DNA of 64,000 nt from Cricetomys ansorgei (GCA_026225945.1 JAMJFZ010000177.1:62001-126000); one strand, 5' to 3'. Shown: positions 1-10,541, counted from the stretch's first letter. Notes: generated by a model not told the origin, from the letters alone. Numbers and translations: made by a program.

Positions 1-56
1 TCCCTCTTCCTCTCTCTCTGACTAACTTGTAATCTCTCTCCATTTCCGTGTCCTTG
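1..56 (+). repeat. 3' tail of a preceding repeat unit (partial)
   Basis: These 56 bases match the last bases of every complete unit, for example 2649-2704. They carry the end of the CT-rich tract, the branch-point-like CTGACTAAC at 18-26 and part of the pyrimidine tract before the acceptor at 70/71. The array therefore continues to the left of the window. Confidence 0.95.
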
Positions 57-70
57 TCACTCACTCATAG

Positions 71-438
71 ACAGACATTCCTGGCCATGGTATCCTGGGC
101 AGACATGACTGTCTGTGTAACAGATGATATACCATGGGCACTCCGGCAAAGTTTTCCCTTTCCCAGGCAGCCTTTCTCCCATGAGCACTGAGAGTCTCCA
201 GAAGCCCTTCTCCACAAGGCTAAGACCTTGCCTGATGGAGCCTATTAAAGAGACCACCTTCCCAGGCTATTGGGGACAACTCTCCCATTAGGTAGCCAGC
301 CTCCTTTAGGCAGCCTCTCTGATGCTGCGAATGGTGCTCCCTTGGAGAGGGCCTGCCTGCTCTGAGTTCTCAGAGGTGTCCGGGTTGCCAATCCCAAGGA
401 TGGGTCCTGCAAACTTCAATGTTGTTATCAGACAATTG
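71..438 (+). other. Candidate exon repeated in every unit (plus strand)
   Basis: The 5' side has CTGACTAAC (18-26), a strong branch-point-like sequence, then a pyrimidine-rich stretch without AG up to CATAG|A at 70/71, about 45 bases from the presumed branch A. The 3' side ends at TTG|GTAAGA (436-444), a good 5' splice site. The segment recurs at unit start plus 14 in all units with sequence across it; units 12 and 13 are only partly visible around the gap. Splicing from one unit to the next would remove about 2.28 kb and join 368-base segments. The length is not a multiple of three and no long frame is conserved, so a non-coding transcript is more likely than a protein. Use of the sites is inference. 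Confidence 0.4.
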
Positions 439-562
439 GTAAGACAGACCTTAGACAGGTACAGGGTCATCCGGAAAAGAGTCTAGACCTCATGGCCAGC
501 TTATACTGAGGGATGGGACCCTGAAGGGGGCTTCCCCTTCACAAGGACTTGACTTTTCCCTC

Positions 563-582
563 CCAATCAAGGGCATAAATAG
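563..582 (+). promoter_or_regulatory. CCAAT and TATA-like candidate core promoter
   Basis: CCAAT at 563-567 is followed by CATAAATAG at 574-582, one mismatch from a TATA consensus. Transcription would start roughly at 605-615, just before the CT/CA blocks. The CCAAT box is unusually close to the TATA-like sequence, which lowers confidence. Units 11 and 12 carry CATACATAG instead. From unit 11 on, CAATCAAGGG becomes CAATCAGGGG. Confidence 0.3.
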
Positions 583-636
583 CTTCCTATTCGGAGGACT
601 CCCAGAGAAAAACCTATGCACTCTCTCTGTTTTTGT

Positions 637-643
637 TTCTCTC

Positions 644-679
<36 letters not shown>

Positions 680-690
680 AACACAAACAC
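637..690 (+). repeat. Compound microsatellite B1, (CT)n(CA)n
   Basis: A CT run passes directly into a CA run ending in CAAACACAAACAC. It is present in every unit with variable length. It translates into apparent Ser-Leu and His-Thr repeat proteins in several frames, which are artefacts. The polypyrimidine part can form triplex DNA and the alternating CA part can form Z-DNA. Confidence 0.97.
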
Positions 691-739
691 ATAGTTGCAG
701 AAACGGACACACCCACACACAGACACAAACAGACAAACA

Positions 740-742
740 CCC

Positions 743-786
<44 letters not shown>

Positions 787-796
787 CACACACACA
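740..796 (+). repeat. Compound microsatellite B2, (CT)n(CA)n
   Basis: Second CT-then-CA block, separated from B1 by about 50 bases of GACACA-rich spacer. In short units the CA run is interrupted by CACCACACACACAG. In most long units the interruption is lost and the run is pure. It is followed by GTGCGCGGACC, conserved in all units except for one change in unit 13. Confidence 0.97.
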
Positions 797-1151
797 GAGT
801 GCGCGGACCACACAGGCACACAAGTACACAGGCGCACACCGACTCCCTCTCGCACAAACACACAGTCACAGGAAATGTTCTCGGACAGTGGACCCTGGAG
901 CCTGCAAATTTTCTATACTCTGGTAACTATTATGACCCCTGAGATTCCATGGACGAGCCAGAGCCTGACAGGGGACTTCTGGATCCTTGAAGCTGGGCCT
1001 TTCTTTCTCCTTTGGTGTGATGCAAGGAGAACTAGTCAGGGGAAGCCACGAACGTGTATGGCGCCTCCATGGGAGTCTGGCATCACAAGGAGGTGGTTTT
1101 ACCAACAGGAAGGAGCTTAGCAAATGTAGTCTGGGTGGTCTGATGCCTCTG

Positions 1152-1159
1152 TGACGTCT
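1152..1159 (+). promoter_or_regulatory. CRE-like site TGACGTCT
   Basis: TGACGTCT matches the CREB/ATF element TGACGTCA at seven of eight positions, and I saw it in every unit with sequence here. It lies at the upstream edge of the CpG-rich core. No further support is available from sequence alone. Confidence 0.3.
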
Positions 1160-1188
1160 TTAGAGCAGGATTCAGTGTCCAAAGACAG

Positions 1189-1533
1189 GCGGGGTCTGGG
1201 ACCTGGAAGGCTGTGCTTCGCCGTGCCCAGCCAGCCAAGCCCTGTGGCTCTTGGCCCGCATGCATCCTGGCCTGGTCGCGGGACACCTGGAACTGCTCCT
1301 TGCCAAATCTCTCCCGGGCCGCCAGGAAGCCTGTAGATGAATTGGGTGCTTCCTGTGCAGCCAGGCCTAGATGCTCCCGCCTAGCCTGTGTGTCATGCCC
1401 GGGCAGAAACCGGGAACTGCCAGCGCGAGCAGCAAAGCAATTCCGCTTGATGGCAGTAGTGCACTGTGCTCGTCAACTGCCTGGCGTCTCAGCCTGACTC
1501 CCTCCGCCCTCTTGGAGGCAAAAAAAACGGCTA
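1189..1533. promoter_or_regulatory. CpG-rich core of the unit
   Basis: By hand count about 19 CpG dinucleotides lie in roughly 345 bases, including CGCGG, CCGGGCCGCC, CCCGGG and GCGCG, while the rest of the unit has far fewer. The stretch is GC-rich and ends in an A-run followed by CGGCTACCGG. It contains the site of the 15-bp presence/absence element. Retained CpGs in a tandem repeat suggest either low germline methylation or recent homogenisation. A regulatory role is inference. Confidence 0.5.
1396..1405. repeat. 10-bp palindrome TGCCCGGGCA in the CpG-rich core
   Basis: Perfect palindrome followed by GAAACCGGGAACTGCC. It is intact in all units except unit 12, which reads TGTCCGGGCA, a C-to-T change at a CpG-adjacent position. 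Function unknown. Confidence 0.35.
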
Positions 1534-1776
1534 CCGGCAATCAGGCATCCTCAGGGGAGGAGCCAGACAAAGAGGAATCAAGGCCTGGACACAGGAGACT
1601 GAGACCCTCCCCCTCCCTTAGGGTAGCCGTCCAGCACCCGTATCGGACTCATCAGGTCCCTGGGCCCAGCACTGGCTTCCCACCTGGCAGAAGAAGGCTC
1701 TGTGTGCAAACTGGACAGTTGTGTGCATTGTGAGGGCTCCAGTGTCTCAGGCCCGAGCACATAGCCTGATGTGAGA

Positions 1777-1783
1777 TGAGTCA
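1777..1783 (+). promoter_or_regulatory. AP-1 site TGAGTCA
   Basis: A perfect AP-1 heptamer in the context GAGATGAGTCAGGCC, present in all units. A seven-base match is expected by chance every few kilobases, so only its presence in all copies adds weight, and copies are homogenised anyway. Confidence 0.3.
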
Positions 1784-1810
1784 GGCCTCTGGAAACCTTG
1801 GGTCTTCTTG

Positions 1811-1826
1811 CCCTTGGAACCAAGGG
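1811..1826. repeat. 16-bp inverted repeat CCCTTGGAACCAAGGG
   Basis: Seven-base arms CCCTTGG and CCAAGGG are separated by AA. I saw it in every unit with sequence here. It could bind a dimeric factor or form a small cruciform. No known site is recognised with confidence. Confidence 0.4.
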
Positions 1827-2235
1827 TGTTGCCTCCAGGATCCACATCCCATCAGGGGTCAGTAGGACGATGCTGCACATGACCCAAAGACGGGGCCCTG
1901 CTACTGAGGGGTCCGGGGACATCCACGACCTCCCCTGAAGTGGCGGGACAGACGTCCAAGACCCTGATGTGAGGAAAAGAAGAAACATTCCGTCCACTCT
2001 GTGCCCTTGCCTACCAGGCCCTGACTTTTGTTCCCCAAGCTTACCGGTTCCATGGCATTGCCAGGCAGCCACTATGAGCTATCTCTAGGTAGGTCACAAG
2101 CACTCCCTCGCCACAGCCCATCCCCTTCCCTGCCCCTCGAACAACATCCACACCACCACTGGGGATACTCGGTTTGCTCTCCTTCAGACAAAGCCCACAA
2201 GTGACTCTTGGTCTCTACCGACACTTCACCCTGCT

Positions 2236-2244
2236 ACTTACCTG
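2236..2244 (-). other. Perfect minus-strand 5' splice consensus
   Basis: The minus strand reads CAG|GTAAGT, matching all nine positions of the vertebrate 5' splice consensus, with the exon end at 2242. The nearest good downstream acceptor on that strand is at 1964, giving a possible 278-base intron (2241-1964). I saw it in every unit with sequence here. Confidence 0.4.
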
Positions 2245-2534
2245 AGGCTGGAAATAGGCAGGCAAGCAACTCAGACCCTTCTGACAAGACTCAAGTGGAC
2301 ACCCGTGCACCTAGGCGCAAGGCAGAATACACAGTTCTCACGGGTCCCACCAGGATCCCCACAAAATATATCCACCCCTAACCTCCACAGTCACTTCCCA
2401 CATAAGAACCTCTCAAGCCGCCTGCATCCTATGTCCTGCAGACCAGACATGAGGGACAGGCAACAAAACACCATAGAGCAGTCAATCCAGAGAATGGCTC
2501 TGTTTGACTACCAGACTACATGCAAACTTTCATA

Positions 2535-2597
2535 TTCTCTCTCTCTCTCTCTGTCTCTGTCTTCACCTCTCTCCTCTCTCTCTGTCTTTCTATCTGC

Positions 2598-2629
<32 letters not shown>

Positions 2630-2668
2630 CTCTCCCTCTCTCCCCCTTTCCCTCTTCCTCTCTCTCTG
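2535..2668 (+). repeat. Pyrimidine-rich CT tract A at the unit end
   Basis: About 134 bases of nearly pure pyrimidine on the plus strand, with short interruptions by TG, CA and CG steps. Length varies between units. Units 9, 11 and 13 onward have CTTTGTATCTG in place of CTTTCTATCTG. It lies directly upstream of CTGACTAAC and the candidate acceptor of the next unit, so it would reinforce a polypyrimidine signal. Confidence 0.95.
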
Positions 2669-2704
2669 ACTAACTTGTAATCTCTCTCCATTTCCGTGTC
2701 CTTG

Positions 2705-3293
2705 TCACTCACTCATAGACAGACATTCCTGGCCATGGTATCCTGGGCAGACATGACTGTCTGTGTAACAGATGATATACCATGGGCACTCCGGCAAAGT
2801 TTTCCCTTTCCCAGGCAGCCTTTCTCCCATGAGCACTGAGAGTCTCCAGAAGCCCTTCTCCACAAGGCTAAGACCTTGCCTGATGGAGCCTATTAAAGAG
2901 ACCACCTTCCCAGGCTATTGGGGACAACTCTCCCATTAGGTAGCCAGCCTCCTTTAGGCAGCCTCTCTGATGCTGCGAATGGTGCTCCCTTGGAGAGGGC
3001 CTGCCCTGCTCTGAGTTCTCAGAGGTGTCCGGGTTGCCAATCCCAAGGATGGGTCCTGCAAACTTCAATGTTGTTATCAGACAATTGGTAAGACAGACCT
3101 TAGACAGGTACAGGGTCATCCGGAAAAGAGTCTAGACCTCATGGCCAGCTTATACTGAGGGATGGGACCCTGAAGGGGGCTTCCCCTTCACAAGGACTTG
3201 ACTTTTCCCTCCCAATCAAGGGCATAAATAGCTTCCTATTCGGAGGACTCCCAGAGAAAAACCTATGCACTCTCTCTGTTTTTGTTTCTCTCC

Positions 3294-3329
<36 letters not shown>

Positions 3330-3393
3330 AACACAAACACATAGTTGCAGAAACGGACACACCCACACACAGACACAAACAGACAAACACCCA

Positions 3394-3436
<43 letters not shown>

Positions 3437-5349
3437 CACACACACAGAGTGCGCGGACCACACAGGCACACAAGTACACAGGCGCACACCGACTCCCTCT
3501 CGCACAAACACACAGTCACAGGAAATGTTCTCGGACAGTGGACCCTGGAGCCTGCAAATTTTCTATACTCTGGTAACTATTATGACCCCTGAGATTCCAT
3601 GGACGAGCCAGAGCCTGACAGGGGACTTCTGGATCCTTGAAGCTGGGCTTTCTTTCTCCTTTGGTGTGATGCAAGGAGAACTAGTCAGGGGAAGCCACGA
3701 ACGTGTATGGCGCCTCCATGGGAGTCTGGCATCACAAGGAGGTGGTTTTACCAACAGGAAGGAGCTTAGCAAATGTAGTCTGGGTGGTCTGATGCCTCTG
3801 TGACGTCTTTAGAGCAGGATTCAGTGTCCAAAGACAGGCGGGGTCTGGGACCTGGAAGGCTGTGCTTCGCCGTGCCCAGCCAGCCAAGCCCTGTGGCTCT
3901 TGGCCCGCATGCATCCTGGCCTGGTCGCGGGACACCTGGAACTGCTCCTTGCCAAATCTCTCCCGGGCCGCCAGGAAGCCTGTAGATGAATTGGGTGCTT
4001 CCTGTGCAGCCAGGCCTAGATGCTCCCGCCTAGCCTGTGTGTCATGCCCGGGCAGAAACCGGGAACTGCCAGCGCGAGCAGCAAAGCAATTCCGCTTGAT
4101 GGCAGTAGTGCACTGTGCTCGTCAACTGCCTGGCGTCTCAGCCTGACTCCCTCCGCCCTCTTGGAGGCAAAAAAAACGGCTACCGGCAATCAGGCATCCT
4201 CAGGGGAGGAGCCAGACAAAGAGGAATCAAGGCCTGGACACAGGAGACTGAGACCCTCCCCCTCCCTTAGGGTAGCCGTCCAGCACCCGTATCGGACTCA
4301 TCAGGTCCCTGGGCCCAGCACTGGCTTCCCACCTGGCAGAAGAAGGCTCTGTGTGCAAACTGGACAGTTGTGTGCATTGTGAGGGCTCCAGTGTCTCAGG
4401 CCCGAGCACATAGCCTGATGTGAGATGAGTCAGGCCTCTGGAAACCTTGGGTCTTCTTGCCCTTGGAACCAAGGGTGTTGCCTCCAGGATCCACATCCCA
4501 TCAGGGGTCAGTAGGACGATGCTGCACATGACCCAAAGACGGGGCCCTGCTACTGAGGGGTCCGGGGACATCCACGACCTCCCCTGAAGTGGCGGGACAG
4601 ACGTCCAAGACCCTGATGTGAGGAAAAGAAGAAACATTCCGTCCACCTGTGCCCTTGCCTACCAGGCCCTGACTTTTGTTCCCCAAGCTTACCGGTTCCA
4701 TGGCATTGCCAGGCAGCCACTATGAGCTATCTCTAGGTAGGTCACAAGCACTCCCTCGCCACAGCCCATCCCCTTCCCTGCCCCTCGAACAACATCCACA
4801 CCACCACTGGGGATACTCGGTTTGCTCTCCTTCAGACAAAGCCCACAAGTGACTCTTGGTCTCTACCGACACTTCACCCTGCTACTTACCTGAGGCTGGA
4901 AATAGGCAGGCAAGCAACTCAGACCCTTCTGACAAGACTCAAGTGGACACCCGTGCACCTAGGCGCAAGGCAGAATACACAGTTCTCACGGGTCCCACCA
5001 GGATCCCCACAAAATATATCCACCCCTAACCTCCACAGTCACTTCCCACATAAGAACCTCTCAAGCCGCCTGCATCCTATGTCCTGCAGACCAGACATGA
5101 GGGACAGGCAACAAAACACCATAGAGCAGTCAATCCAGAGAATGGCTCTGTTTGACTACCAGACTACATGCAAACTTTCATATTCTCTCTCTCTCTCTCT
5201 GTCTCTGTCTTCACCTCTCTCCTCTCTCTCTGTCTTTCTATCTGCTCTCTCTCTCTCTCTCTCTCTCTCTCGTTCTCTCCCTCTCTCCCCCTTTCCCTCT
5301 TCCTCTCTCTCTGACTAACTTGTAATCTCTCTCCATTTCCGTGTCCTTG
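2705..5349 (+). repeat. Repeat unit 2 (short subfamily, 2645 bp)
   Basis: Carries all short-type markers and lacks the 15-bp element. One extra C near 3004 is private. The splice-bounded plus-strand segment here is 2719-3087, one base longer than in unit 1 because of that C. The B2 CT/CA block begins with ACCCACTCTC instead of ACCCTCTC. Confidence 0.97.
4227..4646 (-). other. Recurrent 139-codon open frame, probably non-coding
   Basis: This frame starts MDGMFLLFLTSG and ends SQSPVSRP. It recurs at the same place in most units and is broken or altered by indels in units 1, 6, 12, 14, 22 and 24. Between subfamilies three changes are amino-acid replacing (Ile to Ser, Lys to Glu, Val to Met) and one, the GC-box change, is silent. 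No domain, signal peptide or known family is recognised. Recurrence reflects repeat homogenisation, not selection. Confidence 0.15.
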
Positions 5350-5930
5350 TCACTCACTCATAGACAGACATTCCTGGCCATGGTATCCTGGGCAGACATG
5401 ACTGTCTGTGTAACAGATGATATACCATGGGCACTCCGGCAAAGTTTTCCCTTTCCCAGGCAGCCTTTCTCCCATGAGCACTGAGAGTCTCCAGAAGCCC
5501 TTCTCCACAAGGCTAAGACCTTGCCTGATGGAGCCTATTAAAGAGACCACCTTCCCAGGCTATTGGGGACAACTCTCCCATTAGGTAGCCAGCCTCCTTT
5601 AGGCAGCCTCTCTGATGCTGCGAATGGTGCTCCCTTGGAGAGGGCCTGCCTGCTCTGAGTTCTCAGAGGTGTCCGGGTTGCCAATCCCAAGGATGGGTCC
5701 TGCAAACTTCAATGTTGTTATCAGACAATTGGTAAGACAGACCTTAGACAGGTACAGGGTCATCCGGAAAAGAGTCTAGACCTCATGGCCAGCTTATACT
5801 GAGGGATGGGACCCTGAAGGGGGCTTCCCCTTCACAAGGACTTGACTTTTCCCTCCCAATCAAGGGCATAAATAGCTTCCTATTCGGAGGACTCCCAGAG
5901 AAAAACCTATGCACTCTCTCTGTTTTTGTT

Positions 5931-5976
<46 letters not shown>

Positions 5977-6041
5977 AACACAAACACATAGTTGCAGAAA
6001 CGGTGACACACCCACACACAGACACAAACAGACAAACACCC

Positions 6042-6085
<44 letters not shown>

Positions 6086-7999
6086 CACACACACAGAGTG
6101 CGCGGACCACACAGGCACACAAGTACACAGGCGCACACCGACTCCCTCTCGCACAAACACACAGTCACAGGAAATGTTCTCGGACAGTGGACCCTGGAGC
6201 CTGCAAATTTTCTATACTCTGGTAACTATTATGACCCCTGAGATTCCATGGACGAGCCAGAGCCTGACAGGGGACTTCTGGATCCTTGAAGCTGGGCTTT
6301 CTTTCTCCTTTGGTGTGATGCAAGGAGAACTAGTCAGGGGAAGCCACGAACGTGTATGGCGCCTCCATGGGAGTCTGGCATCACAAGGAGGTGGTTTTAC
6401 CAACAGGAAGGAGCTTAGCAAATGTAGTCTGGGTGGTCTGATGCCTCTGTGACGTCTTTAGAGCAGGATTCAGTGTCCAAAGACAGGCGGGGTCTGGGAC
6501 CTGGAAAGGCTGTGCTTCGCCGTGCCCAGCCAGCCAAGCCCTGTGGCTCTTGGCCCGCATGCATCCTGGCCTGGTCGCGGGACACCTGGAACTGCTCCTT
6601 GCCAAATCTCTCCCGGGCCGCCAGGAAGCCTGTAGATGAATTGGGTGCTTCCTGTGCAGCCAGGCCTAGATGCTCCCGCCTAGCCTGTGTGTCATGCCCG
6701 GGCAGAAACCGGGAACTGCCAGCGCGAGCAGCAAAGCAATTCCGCTTGATGGCAGTAGTGCACTGTGCTCGTCAACTGCCTGGCGTCTCAGCCTGACTCC
6801 CTCCGCCCTCTTGGAGGCAAAAAAAAACGGCTACCGGCAATCAGGCATCCTCAGGGGAGGAGCCAGACAAAGAGGAATCAAGGCCTGGACACAGGAGACT
6901 GAGACCCTCCCCCTCCCTTAGGGTAGCCGTCCAGCACCCGTATCGGACTCATCAGGTCCCTGGGCCCAGCACTGGCTTCCCACCTGGCAGAAGAAGGCTC
7001 TGTGTGCAAACTGGACAGTTGTGTGCATTGTGAGGGCTCCAGTGTCTCAGGCCCGAGCACATAGCCTGATGTGAGATGAGTCAGGCCTCTGGAAACCTTG
7101 GGTCTTCTTGCCCTTGGAACCAAGGGTGTTGCCTCCAGGATCCACATCCCATCAGGGGTCAGTAGGACGATGCTGCACATGACCCAAAGACGGGGCCCTG
7201 CTACTGAGGGGTCCGGGGACATCCACGACCTCCCCTGAAGTGGCGGGACAGACGTCCAAGACCCTGATGTGAGGAAAAGAAGAAACATTCCGTCCACCTG
7301 TGCCCTTGCCTACCAGGCCCTGACTTTTGTTCCCCAAGCTTACCGGTTCCATGGCATTGCCAGGCAGCCACTATGAGCTATCTCTAGGTAGGTCACAAGC
7401 ACTCCCTCGCCACAGCCCATCCCCTTCCCTGCCCCTCGAACAACATCCACACCACCACTGGGGATACTCGGTTTGCTCTCCTTCAGACAAAGCCCCACAA
7501 GTGACTCTTGGTCTCTACCGACACTTCACCCTGCTACTTACCTGAGGCTGGAAATAGGCAGGCAAGCAACTCAGACCCTTCTGACAAGACTCAAGTGGAC
7601 ACCCGTGCACCTAGGCGCAAGGCAGAATACACAGTTCTCACGGGTCCCACCAGGATCCCCACAAAATATATCCACCCCTAACCTCCACAGTCACTTCCCA
7701 CATAAGAACCTCTCAAGCCGCCTGCATCCTATGTCCTGCAGACCAGACATGAGGGACAGGCAACAAAACACCATAGAGCAGTCAATCCAGAGAATGGCTC
7801 TGTTTGACTACCAGACTACATGCAAACTTTCATATTCTCTCTCTCTCTCTCTGTCTCTGTCTTCACCTCTCTCCTCTCTCTCTGTCTTTCTATCTGCCTC
7901 TCTCTCTCTCTCTCTCTCTCGTTCTCTCCCTCTCTCCCCCTTTCCCTCTTCCTCTCTCTCTGACTAACTTGTAATCTCTCTCCATTTCCGTGTCCCTTG
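5350..7999 (+). repeat. Repeat unit 3 (short subfamily, 2650 bp)
   Basis: Short-type throughout. Private insertions are an extra GT-type dinucleotide near 6003 between the two microsatellite blocks, an extra A near 6507, an extra A in the A-run near 6820, an extra C near 7493 and an extra C near 7994. Each breaks or fuses open frames, for example a 164-codon plus-strand frame at 7473-7967, without creating anything recognisable. Confidence 0.97.
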
Positions 8000-8586
8000 T
8001 CACTCACTCATAGACAGACATTCCTGGCCATGGTATCCTGGGCAGACATGACTGTCTGTGTAACAGATGATATACCATGGGCACTCCGGCAAAGTTTTCC
8101 CTTTCCCAGGCAGCCTTTCTCCCATGAGCACTGAGAGTCTCCAGAAGCCCTTCTCCACAAGGCTAAGACCTTGCCTGATGGAGCCTATTAAAGAGACCAC
8201 CTTCCCAGGCTATTGGGGACAACTCTCCCATTAGGTAGCCAGCCTCCTTTAGGCAGCCTCTCTGATGCTGCGAATGGTGCTCCCTTGGAGAGGGCCTGCC
8301 TGCTCTGAGTTCTCAGAGGTGTCCGGGTTGCCAATCCCAAGGATGGGTCCTGCAAACTTCAATGTTGTTATCAGACAATTGGTAAGACAGACCTTAGACA
8401 GGTACAGGGTCATCCGGAAAAGAGTCTAGACCTCATGGCCAGCTTATACTGAGGGATGGGACCCTGAAGGGGGCTTCCCCTTCACAAGGACTTGACTTTT
8501 CCCTCCCAATCAAGGGCATAAATAGCTTCCTATTCGGAGGACTCCCAGAGAAAAACCTATGCACTCTCTCTGTTTTTGTTTCTCTC

Positions 8587-8622
<36 letters not shown>

Positions 8623-8686
8623 AACACAAACACATAGTTGCAGAAACGGACACACCCACACACAGACACAAACAGACAAACACCCA

Positions 8687-8731
<45 letters not shown>

Positions 8732-10541
8732 CACACACACAGAGTGCGCGGACCACACAGGCACACAAGTACACAGGCGCACACCGACTCCCTCTCGCAC
8801 AAACACACAGTCACAGGAAATGTTCTCGGACAGTGGACCCTGGAGCCTGCAAATTTTCTATACTCTGGTAACTATTATGACCCCTGAGATTCCATGGACG
8901 AGCCAGAGCCTGACAGGGGACTTCTGGATCCTTGAAGCTGGGCTTTCTTTCTCCTTTGGTGTGATGCAAGGAGAACTAGTCAGGGGAAGCCACGAACGTG
9001 TATGGCGCCTCCATGGGAGTCTGGCATCACAAGGAGGTGGTTTTACCAACAGGAAGGAGCTTAGCAAATGTAGTCTGGGTGGTCTGATGCCTCTGTGACG
9101 TCTTTAGAGCAGGATTCAGTGTCCAAAGACAGGCGGGGTCTGGGACCTGGAAGGCTGTGCTTCGCCGTGCCCAGCCAGCCAAGCCCTGTGGCTCTTGGCC
9201 CGCATGCATCCTGGCCTGGTCGCGGGACACCTGGAACTGCTCCTTGCCAAATCTCTCCCGGGCCGCCAGGAAGCCTGTAGATGAATTGGGTGCTTCCTGT
9301 GCAGCCAGGCCTAGATGCTCCCGCCTAGCCTGTGTGTCATGCCCGGGCAGAAACCGGGAACTGCCAGCGCGAGCAGCAAAGCAATTCCGCTTGATGGCAG
9401 TAGTGCACTGTGCTCGTCAACTGCCTGGCGTCTCAGCCTGACTCCCTCCGCCCTCTTGGAGGCAAAAAAAACGGCTACCGGCAATCAGGCATCCTCTAGG
9501 GGAGGAGCCAGACAAAGAGGAATCAAGGCCTGGACACAGGAGACTGAGACCCTCCCCCTCCCTTAGGGTAGCCGTCCAGCACCCGTATCGGACTCATCAG
9601 GTCCCTGGGCCCAGCACTGGCTTCCCACCTGGCAGAAGAAGGCTCTGTGTGCAAACTGGACAGTTGTGTGCATTGTGAGGGCTCCAGTGTCTCAGGCCCG
9701 AGCACATAGCCTGATGTGAGATGAGTCAGGCCTCTGGAAACCTTGGGTCTTCTTGCCCTTGGAACCAAGGGTGTTGCCTCCAGGATCCACATCCCATCAG
9801 GGGTCAGTAGGACGATGCTGCACATGACCCAAAGACGGGGCCCTGCTACTGAGGGGTCCGGGGACATCCACGACCTCCCCTGAAGTGGCGGGACAGACGT
9901 CCAAGACCCTGATGTGAGGAAAAGAAGAAACATTCCGTCCACCTGTGCCCTTGCCTACCAGGCCCTGACTTTTGTTCCCCAAGCTTACCGGTTCCATGGC
10001 ATTGCCAGGCAGCCACTATGAGCTATCTCTAGGTAGGTCACAAGCACTCCCTCGCCACAGCCCATCCCCTTCCCTGCCCCTCGAACAACATCCACACCAC
10101 CACTGGGGATACTCGGTTTGCTCTCCTTCAGACAAAGCCCACAAGTGACTCTTGGTCTCTACCGACACTTCACCCTGCTACTTACCTGAGGCTGGAAATA
10201 GGCAGGCAAGCAACTCAGACCCTTCTGACAAGACTCAAGTGGACACCCGTGCACCTAGGCGCAAGGCAGAATACACAGTTCTCACGGGTCCCACCAGGAT
10301 CCCCACAAAATATATCCACCCCTAACCTCCACAGTCACTTCCCACATAAGAACCTCTCAAGCCGCCTGCATCCTATGTCCTGCAGACCAGACATGAGGGA
10401 CAGGCAACAAAACACCATAGAGCAGTCAATCCAGAGAATGGCTCTGTTTGACTACCAGACTACATGCAAACTTTCATATTCTCTCTCTCTCTCTCTGTCT
10501 CTGTCTTCACCTCTCTCCTCTCTCTCTGTCTTTCTATCTGC

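Larger units (their letters stand above)
1684..1963 (-). other. Candidate minus-strand exon in every unit
   Basis: The minus strand carries TTTCTTCTTTTCCTCACATC followed by AG|GG, a strong pyrimidine tract and acceptor, with the exon starting at 1963. The segment runs to CAG|GTGGGA at 1684/1683, a fair 5' splice site, for a length of 280 bases. A weaker donor, CCG|GTAAGC, lies upstream at 2045/2044. No clear branch point was found. Antisense transcription is only inferred. Confidence 0.3.
57..2704 (+). repeat. Repeat unit 1 (short subfamily, 2648 bp)
   Basis: Reference unit for the subfeatures given here. It carries every short-type marker: no 15-bp element (junction 1256/1257), CCAGACAAAG near 1563, CCTTGGGTC near 1796, GACACAGGAG near 1587, and CAGACAAAGC near 2186. 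Private differences are one extra base in the CACTCTGTG region near 1995 and one extra C near 996. The former lengthens a minus-strand open frame to 164 codons, which is an indel artefact and not a gene. Confidence 0.97.

Noticed and set aside
244..249. ATTAAA as a polyadenylation signal
   Set aside because: No clear GT-rich downstream element follows, and it lies inside the exon-like segment. A six-base match alone is weak.
57..257. 66-codon minus-strand frame starting MVSLIGSIRQG, present in nearly all units
   Set aside because: No family is recognised, and it overlaps the plus-strand exon-like segment. The subfamily difference within it replaces an amino acid (His to Tyr). Its recurrence follows from repeat homogeneity.
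616..942. Open frames rich in Ser-Leu, His-Thr, Arg-Glu or Cys-Val repeats around the CT/CA blocks
   Set aside because: They are translations of dinucleotide repeats, which stay open in several frames on both strands. Lengths change with repeat number in each unit.
1449..1465. Possible tRNA-type internal promoter (TGGCAGTAGTG)
   Set aside because: The A-box resemblance is partial, no B box lies at a suitable distance downstream, and no cloverleaf can be drawn.
1856..1886. Inverted GGGTCA and TGACCC half-sites as a nuclear receptor element
   Set aside because: The spacing of 18 bases is not a usual receptor arrangement, and six-base half-sites are common by chance.
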